This document shows positions 34,836 to 44,229 of a stretch of DNA of 64,000 nucleotides, piece by piece. A program made the position numbers and the translations under genes. The first letter of the stretch is position 1, and every line of letters starts with the position of its first letter. Origin of the DNA: Bacillota bacterium (GTDB lineage Bacteria; Bacillota; Clostridia; Acetivibrionales; DTU013); assembly GCA_023418915.1 (NCBI GenBank), contig JAEZYU010000061.1, positions 124,001-188,000 on the forward strand, given 5' to 3'. The notes below the pieces were generated by a model. It saw only the letters and a program-made list of their open reading frames with translations. It made no database searches and was not told where the DNA came from.

Positions 34836-35906
34836 TCACGCCGATTTATCGCCTGATTTGCGGCGGAGCTTCTGTGCTCCGGTTATCAATATGACAATGA
34901 TCATAAACAGTCCAAGGTACCCAAACACCGGGTATACCATTGAAATAAGCCTTGAGAAGCCCAGCGTGGAAAGCGGCACCGCTGCTATGCACAGCAGCAG
35001 GGCCATGAGCTTCTTATTGACTTTTGCTGCGTTTCCAATCCTGTCTATGAAGCAGAAACCCGACGTTACTGCAGAAACCAGCATGGCGAGCCAGAGCAGC
35101 ACCGCATACAGACTCCCTGCAGAAGAACTCAGACTATCAAGTATATCCATTACGGGTATCTCTTTCTCAACTGCTGAGGGATAGAACAAGAAAATAACTG
35201 TGTTTATGACCAGTGCAGCAAGACTGAGAGCAGCCCCGCCCAACAATCCTGCAGCTATAGCAGTCCTGCGTGTTTTCATGTAGGGAAGCATGCTGCACAT
35301 CATCATTATGGCCAATATACTGTTGTAGCTGACATACAACAGTGATGAAAAAAACCAATTGCCGGTAAGGCGGGAAAGGTATGCCGGTATACTGAAGACC
35401 GGACACTCCTTCATTACGATTATATAGAATCCGGATAAAATAATGCCGATTATCAGCACAGGTGTGATCAATGAACTGAGCACCGCAATTCCTTTTATGT
35501 TTGTCATAATAATGAGCATACAGATGATACCCATGATAAGGACAGCATATTTGAGCGGTATCCCCAGCATTTCTGCCAGTACATTCCCCGAGCCTGCTAT
35601 CATAATGCTGTGCATACAGAATATAAACAGTGTCACAGCTATCTCTATGATCCACCCTACATGCCATCCAAACATCGGAAAGATGAATTCCTCATAATTT
35701 CTGATGCGCTCAGAGTATACCTTGGTCAGTACGACGCACCCGACCGTGCCGAAAAGTATTCCCGCAAGCAAAACACCATAAAACCCGCCGGTTTTATATG
35801 TTGAGAAAAACTGCATGATTTCCTGTCCTGAAGCAAATCCCGCTCCTATAATGCTTGCTGCGTAGATACAGGTTACCCTGATAATATTTTTCGTTTCGTC
35901 AGACAT
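34836..35906 (-). CDS. YkvI-like membrane transporter (APC superfamily)
   Basis: This 356-residue protein has about ten transmembrane helices. The first helix carries YAASIIGAGFASGQEIMQFF, a broken-helix GxGxxSG-like pattern typical of LeuT-fold transporters and the YkvI family. The substrate is unknown; amino-acid related transport is an inference. The ATG at 35906 has GGAG ten nt upstream. That ribosome site lies inside the terminator hairpin of the preceding operon, so its translation may depend on read-through or refolding. Confidence 0.8.
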   Translation of the reverse strand: MSDETKNIIRVTCIYAASIIGAGFASGQEIMQFFSTYKTGGFYGVLLAGILFGTVGCVVLTKVYSERIRNYEEFIFPMFGWHVGWIIEIAVTLFIFCMHSIMIAGSGNVLAEMLGIPLKYAVLIMGIICMLIIMTNIKGIAVLSSLITPVLIIGIILSGFYIIVMKECPVFSIPAYLSRLTGNWFFSSLLYVSYNSILAIMMMCSMLPYMKTRRTAIAAGLLGGAALSLAALVINTVIFLFYPSAVEKEIPVMDILDSLSSSAGSLYAVLLWLAMLVSAVTSGFCFIDRIGNAAKVNKKLMALLLCIAAVPLSTLGFSRLISMVYPVFGYLGLFMIIVILITGAQKLRRKSGDKSA

Positions 35907-35907
35907 A

Positions 35908-35964
35908 AAAAAACAGCTCCGGCTCATAGAATAGACTATTTCATTCTATGTCGAAGCTGTTTTT
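35908..35964 (-). terminator. long hairpin terminator after the Gld-like operon
   Basis: Arms AAAAACAGCT and CATAGAAT pair with ATTCTATG and AGCTGTTTTT, and the loop is about 10 nt. On the minus strand it ends in a T-run 28 bp after the DUF4340 stop. The hairpin overlaps the GGAG ribosome site and the start region of the YkvI-like gene. Confidence 0.85.
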
Positions 35965-35991
35965 CAAATTACATTATTATGTTTTTTATCC

Positions 35992-37389
35992 TTACTGCTC
36001 TGCAAGGAATGTCATCATAGTATCGTACGCCTGCTTCATACCATCGATGCCAAAGTCGGTCTTATTCCTCTTCTTTACCAGGACACCGGCGTATTCACCG
36101 TTTCTTACCACATAATAGAAGTTTTCATCCTTTGAGATATATTCGACCCTCATCGTTCCATCCTTGAGTGTATAATCAATAGTGATGTCTGCACTGACCT
36201 CAGGCTTTCCTTCAAGATCGATCTCATCGATGCATACTCCGATCAATGCCTGATAGAACTTTCTGAACGGCTGGTCATCCTTTTCATCCTTGCCGCTGGC
36301 ATCTATACCATTGACATAGAATTTATCCTTATCATTGTCGGAATTGCCCTCAGCATCCTTATACACATCCAGTGTCATATTGGTCGTCTTCCCATCCATC
36401 GTCAAGTCGATTTTCTTTACCTGGTCGATATTGACGATATATGCAAAGACATTGATGATCTCCTTCAAAGGCTTGTCAAGGAAGGTGTACGGAGTCATAT
36501 CTATGGTGAAGACTTCGTCGTTTCCATCCAGCTTCGCATAAATAGACGAGCCCTTCTTCATTTCCGTGCCCATCTGCAGTTTGATTTCGCCCGCGCCCTC
36601 AGCATTGAACACAAATTCGTATGCCGGTTTATCCAGACCGTATAGAGATAAATCTGCTGGCTTATCCTCAATAAATTCAAGGATCATTGTATTTGTCAAT
36701 GCCTCCAGCATGGGAGCGAAGGCAGTTTCGTTAACACTTCCCTTAATAGGCGATATCATGCTCCAGCTGCCGCTTTCCTTGTCCATTGCAGAGGCGAATA
36801 CGCTTTCCCCTCTCCTGTTCATGGCAAGAGAATCTATTTTATCTGCTGTGAAGTCAAACAACTGCTTTATTCTCATTCCGTTTCTGCCTGTAACAAGCTT
36901 ATCGCCGGTGAAGCTGCTTATAACATACACCTTGCTAGTTCCTGCGACTTTTACATAATAGCCGCCTTTGGTTGGTGTCTTGTCGCCGATCTCTATTGTC
37001 GTCACTGTTCCATCTTTTACCTCGACTCTGGCAATGGCCGGATCATCAAGACCATATATGGACAGATCCTGCGGATCCTCTTCGACCACCTTGTCGGCTA
37101 TGATGGATGCGGAATTGATAACTATACTGCTCAGCGCTGACGGGTCATATTTAAGATCTGTCGGCGCAGATAATGCCCAGTCGTTATCTTTTTTTATGAT
37201 AATAAATGTACCGTCACTGTTTTCCAGCGTTACAGATTCGATCTGGTCAGATGTATAGTCAGTCAGACTTTCATATTCATCAGGCTGTGTCGGCAAATCA
37301 TCAGGCTTTTTGCTTCTGATCAGAAAATATACACCGACAAGAAGCGCAACTATCACCAGCAGAATAATTGCATTCCTGTACAATTTCAT
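35992..37389 (-). CDS. DUF4340 domain membrane-anchored protein
   Basis: This 465-residue protein has one N-terminal transmembrane helix (about 7-25) and a large outer part with two similar halves. YDPSALSSIVINSASIIADKVVEEDPQDLSIYGLDDP (residues about 79-115) resembles a later block around LEFIEDKPADLSLYGLDKP. This is the DUF4340 pattern, usually encoded with Gld-type ABC transporters. The start ATGA overlaps the upstream GldG-like stop by four bases. It ends the operon before a strong terminator. Its molecular role is unknown. Confidence 0.85.
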   Translation of the reverse strand: MKLYRNAIILLVIVALLVGVYFLIRSKKPDDLPTQPDEYESLTDYTSDQIESVTLENSDGTFIIIKKDNDWALSAPTDLKYDPSALSSIVINSASIIADKVVEEDPQDLSIYGLDDPAIARVEVKDGTVTTIEIGDKTPTKGGYYVKVAGTSKVYVISSFTGDKLVTGRNGMRIKQLFDFTADKIDSLAMNRRGESVFASAMDKESGSWSMISPIKGSVNETAFAPMLEALTNTMILEFIEDKPADLSLYGLDKPAYEFVFNAEGAGEIKLQMGTEMKKGSSIYAKLDGNDEVFTIDMTPYTFLDKPLKEIINVFAYIVNIDQVKKIDLTMDGKTTNMTLDVYKDAEGNSDNDKDKFYVNGIDASGKDEKDDQPFRKFYQALIGVCIDEIDLEGKPEVSADITIDYTLKDGTMRVEYISKDENFYYVVRNGEYAGVLVKKRNKTDFGIDGMKQAYDTMMTFLAEQ

Positions 37390-38843
37390 AAATGACGCCT
37401 CCTCAAGTATACCATCAGGCCTGTACCAAGTATCAGCAGCGGAAACACCACGACAAGGACTCCGCCCATTATAGTTGCCTGCTGCTGTGTTATATTGAAT
37501 CTGTTTACCTCATAATTCTTGGTAGGAACGATTATCTCGTCCTCTATTTCGACCATCCAGTTTATAGATGACATGAAGAAATTTATGTTGTTGAAGTAGA
37601 AGTCGCCGTAGATCTGGTAAGCGCTGTCGCTTATGAATGAGGAATTGCCTATTGCGATTATCTTCGAAGGCTGCTGTCCTCCCTTGTACTCTACTGCAAC
37701 AGCAAGATCCAAAGGACCATTCAGGTCATCTCCCCGTGACTTATTCACCATCTCACCCACAGCATTGTCACTTGTTTTGATCAGTGATGTGGCTGTGATA
37801 TACTCCTTATCATTCTTCAATATGCTTATGCTTCTTGAGTCATTGAAGAGTGTGCTGAAGGCCTTTGGCACGATAGTATTTACATATCCGTCGACCACAA
37901 GTGTATATGGATCCTGCGGCAAATGTCTGCTGTCATCGGTTTCCTTGACTTTGTCATAATTAACTGCAAGGTTGTATTTATTAAGCAGCTTGTTCATTTC
38001 CTCAAATGAGGGATCGTTCTCAAGATAATCGAACATGAAAATCGCATTTCCTCCATTGTAGAAATAACTGTCAAGCACATCCCTCTCAGTGTACGATAAG
38101 TCTCTCTTTGGCGATGCAACGACTACAAGCTCCGCATCATCAGGAACTTTCTCAACAGTCATAAGGTTAAGGTTCTTAACAAGTATATTGTTCTTTTCGA
38201 GATAGCCCTTCAAGTTTCTGTATTCATAATCCACATCGTTTTCTTCATGACCCTCGGTGAAATATATGGCCGGGGTATATTCTGAAGTGACGTATTTTAT
38301 CGCACCGGTAAAGCCCTGCTCTGCATTGGAGCCTGTCGTATACTGGCTTAATGAATACTGATCGATTTCCATCTGGAAAAGGTCGTAGTACTCAAGCTTC
38401 TTCTTCTTTTCATTGCCGTTCACAACACTCTTGACGACGAAATTCGTCGCCCGCAGATCCAATGAGTTATCGGGATCCAATTGGTTCATGATACCGGGAT
38501 TTCTGTCGGGATCTATATATTCGACTGATACTTTAGGATTCTTGGCGTACAGATCGAGAAGCTCTGTAACCTGCTTGTATTCATTGTTCGATGTAACAGC
38601 GCCATCATCGAATAAACCGATTATCTGCACTTCCCGATTCAATTCATCAAGCACATTCTCTGTAGCTTCGGAGAGAGAAAACAGTTTGTTTGGCGTAAGG
38701 TCGAGCTTTAGGTCAAACAGCCCGACAACCAGGTTCAGCACAACTGCCAGGACAATAACGCCTACTGTCAGAATGGCAGCATTAGTGCCGTATTTCAAAC
38801 TTCTTTTATTGAAAAGGTTTTTTGTTCCATTATTTTTTCCCAT
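37386..38843 (-). CDS. GldG-like ABC transporter auxiliary protein
   Basis: This 485-residue protein has one N-terminal helix (about 20-42), a periplasm-type GldG/IFT52-like domain (LNREVQIIGLFDDGAVTSNNEYKQV region onward; DLYAKNPKVSVEYIDPDRNP) and a C-terminal helix (about 455-480). In Bacteroidetes GldG works with GldA and GldF in gliding; in Firmicutes the same set exists without gliding and its cargo is unknown. An RBS GGGGTGAT precedes the ATG at 38843, five bases after the permease stop. Confidence 0.85.
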   Translation of the reverse strand: MGKNNGTKNLFNKRSLKYGTNAAILTVGVIVLAVVLNLVVGLFDLKLDLTPNKLFSLSEATENVLDELNREVQIIGLFDDGAVTSNNEYKQVTELLDLYAKNPKVSVEYIDPDRNPGIMNQLDPDNSLDLRATNFVVKSVVNGNEKKKKLEYYDLFQMEIDQYSLSQYTTGSNAEQGFTGAIKYVTSEYTPAIYFTEGHEENDVDYEYRNLKGYLEKNNILVKNLNLMTVEKVPDDAELVVVASPKRDLSYTERDVLDSYFYNGGNAIFMFDYLENDPSFEEMNKLLNKYNLAVNYDKVKETDDSRHLPQDPYTLVVDGYVNTIVPKAFSTLFNDSRSISILKNDKEYITATSLIKTSDNAVGEMVNKSRGDDLNGPLDLAVAVEYKGGQQPSKIIAIGNSSFISDSAYQIYGDFYFNNINFFMSSINWMVEIEDEIIVPTKNYEVNRFNITQQQATIMGGVLVVVFPLLILGTGLMVYLRRRHL

Positions 38844-38848
38844 CTATA

Positions 38849-39553
38849 TCACCCCTGACTCCAGCGTCTTTTTTCTATTATTCTAATCGTTAAAAACACA
38901 AATACTGCGGCAAAACTCAGGTAGTACACCACAGGGCTCAATCCCAGTATGCCCCTGTTGAAGTCTTCATATCTGGCGAGGATGGAGAACCAGCCCAGCA
39001 CCTTTGATGCAAAGCCTCCCACCACACTTGTAAGGCTGCTCGCCAGCCACATGATAAGCAGCGATGCATAGCTGATGACCACCGCCACCACCTGATTCTC
39101 TGTCAGTGAAGATGCAAATACTCCAACTGAGATATATGCCGCTCCGAGGAGCAGGAATCCGATATAACCGCCTATAAGCTCCACAGTGAATCTTGCTCCG
39201 AAAGCCAGCTGTACTATCGGGTATACGAATGTGAGTGCTGTCATTATCAAAAACACAAAATATACTGCAAGGAATTTACCGACCACCATCGACGTAATAC
39301 TGGCCGGTGATGTGATCAGCAGGACTTCGGTGCCGTTCTTGCGGTCTTCGGCAAGAATCCTCATCGTGAGCACAGGCACTATGACCAGGAGTATGAATCC
39401 CATGGTCGACAGTGTTTCATTGAAGCCGCCGTAACCGTACATCAGATACGGAAGAAAAAATATCGATGTCAGCAGCATAAACAACCCTATGAGTATATAA
39501 GCCATGGGAGAATAAAAATAAGATTTTACTTCTTTCCAGAATATCGCTGTCAT
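38849..39553 (-). CDS. ABC-2 type permease (GldF-like)
   Basis: This 234-residue permease has six predicted helices. It starts TAIFWKEVKSYFYSPMAYIL, the typical GldF/ABC-2 opening, and has ILAEDRKNGTEVLLITSP before helix 3. Three bases separate it from the ATPase stop, so it belongs to the same operon. It presumably forms the channel with the ATPase upstream. Confidence 0.9.
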   Translation of the reverse strand: MTAIFWKEVKSYFYSPMAYILIGLFMLLTSIFFLPYLMYGYGGFNETLSTMGFILLVIVPVLTMRILAEDRKNGTEVLLITSPASITSMVVGKFLAVYFVFLIMTALTFVYPIVQLAFGARFTVELIGGYIGFLLLGAAYISVGVFASSLTENQVVAVVISYASLLIMWLASSLTSVVGGFASKVLGWFSILARYEDFNRGILGLSPVVYYLSFAAVFVFLTIRIIEKRRWSQG

Positions 39554-39556
39554 ATG

Positions 39557-40504
39557 TCAAACGACCTCCTTTTCCTGTGTCACGATCTGCAGGAATATGT
39601 CCTCAAGACTCAGGTTGAGACCTTTTAGCTCAATAATGGGGTACCCGAGCTTCGCCATTGAAAAGAACAAAGGCTTTCTTATGTCCACTTCCTTATCGGA
39701 TTCAACTATATAGCTGATCGCCTCTTTATCTTTCTCTGCTGCGGTCTCAACATACTTGACACCATATAATTCTCTTATCGCACTCTCTACAGAGTTTTTA
39801 GGGCCTGCGACTGTCACAAGAAGCTTTGATGCAGCGCCAAAACCCTTTGAAAGGTTTTCCGGTGTATCTATCGCCGCAATCTCGCCTTTGTTTATGATAA
39901 CTACTCTTTCACACACAGCACTGACTTCAGGAAGGATGTGAGAGCTGAGAATGATAGTGTGCTCCTTACCTAAAGCTTTTATGAGCTTTCTGATTTCTAT
40001 GATCTGTTTGGGGTCGAGGCCGACGGTGGGTTCGTCAAGTATAAGAACGTCCGGGCTGCCGATGAGCGCCTGTGCAAGGCCTACTCTCTGCTTGTACCCC
40101 TTTGAAAGGTTTTTGATGAGCCTGTTCCTATGATCGCCGATCTTCACAAGTTCCATTATGTCGCTCAGCTGGGTCCTCTTCTGCTTTTTGTCCACCTGCT
40201 TCAGGTCTGAAACAAAATCGAGATAATCCAAAACCGTCATATCCATGTAGACAGGCGGCTGCTCAGGAAGATAGCCTATGTGCTGCTTTACTTCCTTTGG
40301 CGACTCCATGATGTCATATCCGCATACCTTGACAGTGCCCTCACTGGAAGGTATATAACCTGTAATAATGTTCATCGTGGTGGATTTCCCTGCGCCGTTC
40401 GGGCCGAGAAAGCCCAGGATCTCGCCTTTTTCAACAGTGAAATTAAGATTGTTCACAGCTTTTATCTGACCATATCTTTTGGTCAAATTCTGTATTTCTA
40501 TCAT
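39557..40504 (-). CDS. ABC transporter ATPase (GldA/CcmA-like)
   Basis: This 315-residue ATPase has Walker A GPNGAGKS at 34-41, the signature NLSKGYKQRVGLAQAL near 138, and Walker B VLILDEPTVGLDP near 157-169. A C-terminal extension of about 90 residues is typical of ABC-2 ATPases. The start at 40504 (GGAGGG site) is preferred over an ATG nine codons earlier. It is the first gene of the Gld-like operon, behind the promoter at 40568-40596. Confidence 0.92.
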   Translation of the reverse strand: MIEIQNLTKRYGQIKAVNNLNFTVEKGEILGFLGPNGAGKSTTMNIITGYIPSSEGTVKVCGYDIMESPKEVKQHIGYLPEQPPVYMDMTVLDYLDFVSDLKQVDKKQKRTQLSDIMELVKIGDHRNRLIKNLSKGYKQRVGLAQALIGSPDVLILDEPTVGLDPKQIIEIRKLIKALGKEHTIILSSHILPEVSAVCERVVIINKGEIAAIDTPENLSKGFGAASKLLVTVAGPKNSVESAIRELYGVKYVETAAEKDKEAISYIVESDKEVDIRKPLFFSMAKLGYPIIELKGLNLSLEDIFLQIVTQEKEVV

Positions 40505-40567
40505 CTCTTTCCCTCCTGCAATGAATGTCATGCTGACACACTACGCTAACACAATTATGAGAGATAC

Positions 40568-40596
40568 ATTTTAATAAATTATGAACAATTTGTTAA
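40568..40596 (-). promoter_or_regulatory. promoter of the Gld-like operon
   Basis: Minus-strand TTAACA (40596-40591), 17 nt, TAAAAT (40573-40568), about 65 bp before the ATPase start. Confidence 0.6.
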
Positions 40597-40636
40597 AATG
40601 AACATTCACAATATCCGCAAAATTTTTTCGACAGCT

Positions 40637-40669
40637 AAAAAAGCCTCAATTTGAGACTTTTCAGGCTTC
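40637..40669 (-). terminator. terminator after the P-type ATPase
   Basis: Minus-strand AAGCCT...AGGCTT stem with an inner CTCAA/TTGAG pairing, followed by a T-run. It lies 60 bp after the ATPase stop. Confidence 0.75.
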
Positions 40670-40729
40670 ACTAATTATATAGTTTTTTAAAATTCATTTC
40701 AAGGTAATTTTTTCTCTTGTGATCTATGG

Positions 40730-43438
40730 TCAGGCTCTGCGTCGCGGAGCAAACAGGCTCGAGACAACAGGTGTCAGAAATGACAGTCCGCCTGTGACAA
40801 GCCACTCATTCAGCCCCAGCGGCACTGTCTTGAATATGTTTTGCAGCGCCGGTATATAAACAACGCTGAGGATCATCGTCAGTGAACATAACACAGCCAT
40901 CACAAGATACCTGTTGTTTAAGATAGGTATCTGGAATATGCATCTGGTTTCGGATTTGCATTCGAAAACATGGATAAGTTGAGTAAGCACCAGCGTAACG
41001 AAGGCTCCTGTTCTGGCGATACCGATATCTCCCGTGTAGTAGAGCAGAGATACATAAACGGTCAATGTGGTAACACCTATCATCATACCTCTGAAAAGGA
41101 TCAGCCCGGCAAGACCATGGGAAAAAATACTCTCCTTGGGGTCTCTTGGTCTGCGTTTCATTACATCCCTCTCCGCCGGATCGAAGCCAAGCGCAGCCGC
41201 AGGCAGACCATCTGTGACGAGATTCACCCACAATATCTGTATGGGGAGCAGCGGCACAGGGAGCCCTACCAGCATGGCGAGAAACATGGTCAACACTTCT
41301 CCGATATTGCAGGAAAGCAGATATCTGATGAACTTTCTTATATTGTTGTATATGACTCTTCCCTCTTCGATGGCGGCTACTATGGTAGCAAAATTGTCAT
41401 CGAGCAGCACCATCGATGAAGCCTCCTTCGTCACATCGGTGCCTGTCATGCCCATCGCCACCCCAATGTCGGCCTCCTTGACAGCGGGAGCATCGTTGAC
41501 GCCATCACCGGTCATCGCAACTATGCTCCCCAGTTTTTTGATTGCCCTTACTATCATCAGCTTGTGCTTCGGCGACACTCTGGCATAGACGCTGATATTG
41601 TCAGCCACCTTTGCGAGTGACCTTTCATCCATGCCATCCAGCTCCTCGCCCGTAAGGACATTTTCACCCTCTCTGTATATGTCAAGCTCCCTTGCTATGG
41701 CTACAGCCGTCAGTTTGTGGTCTCCGGTTATCATAACAGGCTTTATTCCCGCCATCCTGCATTTTAAAACTGCTTCTGCCGCTTCTGGCCTAGGCGGGTC
41801 GATCATACCGGCAAGGCCGGCAAAAATGAGGTCCTTCTCCAGTTCGTCCCGACGATAGTTGCCGGGACCGAGCTTTTTATACGCAACGGCAATAACTCTC
41901 AGAGCATTGGCAGCCATGGAATCGTTTACCTTCAATATTTTTGACCTTTTGCTGTGATCAATAAGGGGCGTATCCCCGAAGCTGTATATCCTGCTGCATT
42001 TCTTCAGCAGCGTGTCTGGAGCTCCCTTGGTAAAGACAAGGGTTTCTCCCTTACGGTTCGTACATACTACAGACATGCACTTTCTATCCGAATCAAAGGG
42101 GATCTCATCTATTCTGCTGTAAGCTTCATCGATCACCTCAGGTGTCAGTCCGGCCTTTTCTGATACAACCATCAGCGCCGCTTCTGTCGGATCTCCCAGA
42201 AATTCACGGATAACACGTTCATTTCTCAGCTTGTTTTTTATCTTTCCGGCTATGGTCTGCCCGCTGCCCATTTCCCCTACGATGCGTGCATTGTTGCAGA
42301 CCGCACCAATCTCCAGCACTGCTTTCAGGCTCTTGTCACCGATCGGATCAATGTCTTTGCCATTTATATAGAAAAACCTGCCGGGATATCCTTCATCTCT
42401 GACCTCTATGACCCGGCCGTCTGCATAGACACTTCTTACTGTCATTCTGTTCTGTGTAAGCGTCCCGGTCTTATCTGAACATACGACACCCGCACATCCC
42501 AGTGTTTCGACAGCAGGAAGCTTTCTGATCAGCGCATTCCTTCTAAGCATGCGCTGCACGCCAAGGGCAAGCGAAATCGTTACGATAGCGGGGAGCCCTT
42601 CCGGTACGGCTGCAACCGCAAGGCTAATGCCTGACAGGAGCATATTGAATGCATCCTCGCCACGAAGTATTCCTGTGACTGAGACGACCGCACATATAAC
42701 AAGGCAGCTGACTGCTATGATTTTACCAAGCTTTTCGAGTCTTTTCTGGAGAGGTGTCTGCTCCTCCTCTATATTCTGGATGAGGTCCGCTATTCCGCCC
42801 ATTTCAGTGTTCATGCCGGTAGCTGTGACCAGCGCTCTTCCTCTGCCTGATGTCACATTGGTACCCATAAATACATTATTTTTTCTTCCCCCCCGCAATG
42901 GCACGGTACCGGGTGTTGCAGCGAATTTTTCCACCGGTACCGATTCGCCCGTCAACAGCGATTCATCCAGTTGTAGATTTACACTGTCAATCAGGATCGC
43001 ATCGGCAGGGATCCTGTCTCCGGGTTCAAGTATTATCAGATCGCCGGGAACTATCCGCTCCGCCGGAATACTGACCTGCATACCGTCTCTGAGTACCTTT
43101 GCTGCAGGAGCCGCAAGACTTTTGAGTGCATCCATTGTTTTTTCAGTCCTGTATTCCTGTACAAATCCCAGAACAGAATTTAGGATGACTATGGCAATTA
43201 TAGTAACAGCCTCGGTCATCTCACCCATGAATGCCGATATGGCTGTGGAGATCATAAGGATTATGACCATTATGTCGGTAAACTGGCTAAGCAGTAATTT
43301 TACCGGAGATACCTTTTGCTTTCCATCAAGCAGATTAGGCCCATGCTCAAGGAGCTTACCGTCGGCTTCCTTTTGGCTCAGGCCTTTTGAAAAATCTGTG
43401 CAAGCTTTTTTCGTTTTCAAAGCATTCTGTCCGCTCAA
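40730..43438 (-). CDS. cation-transporting P-type ATPase, calcium type
   Basis: This is a P2-type ATPase of about 902 residues that pumps cations, probably Ca2+, across the membrane. The phosphorylation motif CSDKTGTLT has its aspartate near 322. TGES is present in the A domain (LLTGESVPVEK), MITGDH and TGDGVNDAPA in the P/N domains, and the helix-4 motif AAVPEGLPAIV fits a calcium-type site. A helix-6 NxxxD (QILWVNLVTDGLPA) agrees. The frame opens at a GTG (43447), but AAAGGGG sits 8 nt before a TTG at 43438, which I prefer. MgtC lies upstream. Confidence 0.92.
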   Translation of the reverse strand: MSGQNALKTKKACTDFSKGLSQKEADGKLLEHGPNLLDGKQKVSPVKLLLSQFTDIMVIILMISTAISAFMGEMTEAVTIIAIVILNSVLGFVQEYRTEKTMDALKSLAAPAAKVLRDGMQVSIPAERIVPGDLIILEPGDRIPADAILIDSVNLQLDESLLTGESVPVEKFAATPGTVPLRGGRKNNVFMGTNVTSGRGRALVTATGMNTEMGGIADLIQNIEEEQTPLQKRLEKLGKIIAVSCLVICAVVSVTGILRGEDAFNMLLSGISLAVAAVPEGLPAIVTISLALGVQRMLRRNALIRKLPAVETLGCAGVVCSDKTGTLTQNRMTVRSVYADGRVIEVRDEGYPGRFFYINGKDIDPIGDKSLKAVLEIGAVCNNARIVGEMGSGQTIAGKIKNKLRNERVIREFLGDPTEAALMVVSEKAGLTPEVIDEAYSRIDEIPFDSDRKCMSVVCTNRKGETLVFTKGAPDTLLKKCSRIYSFGDTPLIDHSKRSKILKVNDSMAANALRVIAVAYKKLGPGNYRRDELEKDLIFAGLAGMIDPPRPEAAEAVLKCRMAGIKPVMITGDHKLTAVAIARELDIYREGENVLTGEELDGMDERSLAKVADNISVYARVSPKHKLMIVRAIKKLGSIVAMTGDGVNDAPAVKEADIGVAMGMTGTDVTKEASSMVLLDDNFATIVAAIEEGRVIYNNIRKFIRYLLSCNIGEVLTMFLAMLVGLPVPLLPIQILWVNLVTDGLPAAALGFDPAERDVMKRRPRDPKESIFSHGLAGLILFRGMMIGVTTLTVYVSLLYYTGDIGIARTGAFVTLVLTQLIHVFECKSETRCIFQIPILNNRYLVMAVLCSLTMILSVVYIPALQNIFKTVPLGLNEWLVTGGLSFLTPVVSSLFAPRRRA

Positions 43439-43490
43439 ATGAGACACCCCTTTATCAGCGTATAGATAAGTCTATGTCCTATTTCTATTC

Positions 43491-43517
43491 AAAAACGGCA
43501 TGGATTAGACCATGCCG
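43491..43517 (-). terminator. terminator after the mgtC-like gene
   Basis: CGGCATGG / CCATGCCG stem with a 6-nt loop and a TTTTT run on the minus strand, about 40 bp after the MgtC stop. It separates mgtC from the P-type ATPase. Confidence 0.85.
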
Positions 43518-43555
43518 CTCTCTGCTGATAATGTATTTGGGATGTGATATTTCAA

Positions 43556-44215
43556 TTACTCTTCATAGACTTTTTTAACGCCCTCGATCGCCTGCAGGTC
43601 GCTTAGCATCTGCATGTCGACCGTACTTCCTGGAAGTTTGACAAGGAGCTTTATCATTTGATCGTTATCCTTGCTTTTGTACAGCTGTATGTTTTTTATC
43701 GTTATACTGCGGCTCTCCAGCAGACCGCTCACCTGACCGACCTGACCTGTCACATTTTCGGATTCCACGATGAAGGTCCTATATCTGTTTCTCCTGGAGA
43801 AACGCCTCTCAGCCTTTTTCAGTGTGATAAGAGTCAGGAATATGAATATGGTAGCTGCAATAGCCCCTGCGTAAAAGCCGCTGCCGACAGCTATCCCGAC
43901 GCACGATACTGCCCATAGGCTGGCTGCCGTTGTAAGTCCTCTGACATTGAAGCCATCCCTTATAATCGTGCCGGCACCAAGAAAACCAATACCACTGATT
44001 ACCTGCGCTCCCATTCTGGCGGGGTCCATAGCCCCTATTGAATATCTTTCGATGAGATACTCAGAGGTCACCATCACAAGCGCAGCTCCAGTACAGACAA
44101 GTATATGCGTCCTGAATCCCGCCGGTCTGTTCGTGTTCTCCCTCTCATATCCAATAAATCCGCCCAGTGCTACAGCAAGCAGTAGCCTGATAACTATCTC
44201 TGCTTCAAAAGGCAT
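43556..44215 (-). CDS. MgtC/SapB family membrane protein
   Basis: This 219-residue protein has four to five N-terminal helices carrying the MgtC signatures GGFIGYERE and GIGFLGAGTI, followed by a C-terminal ACT-like soluble domain (about 140-219). MgtC proteins affect Mg2+ starvation survival and membrane ATP synthase activity in pathogens; the role in this organism is unknown. The ATG at 44215 has a GAGGTGATGTT leader. It is 14 bp from the upstream small membrane protein and likely cotranscribed with it. Confidence 0.9.
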   Translation of the reverse strand: MPFEAEIVIRLLLAVALGGFIGYERENTNRPAGFRTHILVCTGAALVMVTSEYLIERYSIGAMDPARMGAQVISGIGFLGAGTIIRDGFNVRGLTTAASLWAVSCVGIAVGSGFYAGAIAATIFIFLTLITLKKAERRFSRRNRYRTFIVESENVTGQVGQVSGLLESRSITIKNIQLYKSKDNDQMIKLLVKLPGSTVDMQMLSDLQAIEGVKKVYEE

Positions 44216-44229
44216 AACATCACCTCAGC

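Noticed and set aside
40681..40725. Further copy of the dispersed hairpin repeat after the P-type ATPase
   Set aside because: ATTCATTTCAAGGTAATTTT resembles the element, but the hairpin partner arm and the TATAAC end are missing.
42549..43442. 297-codon plus-strand frame opposite the P-type ATPase
   Set aside because: Shadow of the ATPase gene with no independent support.
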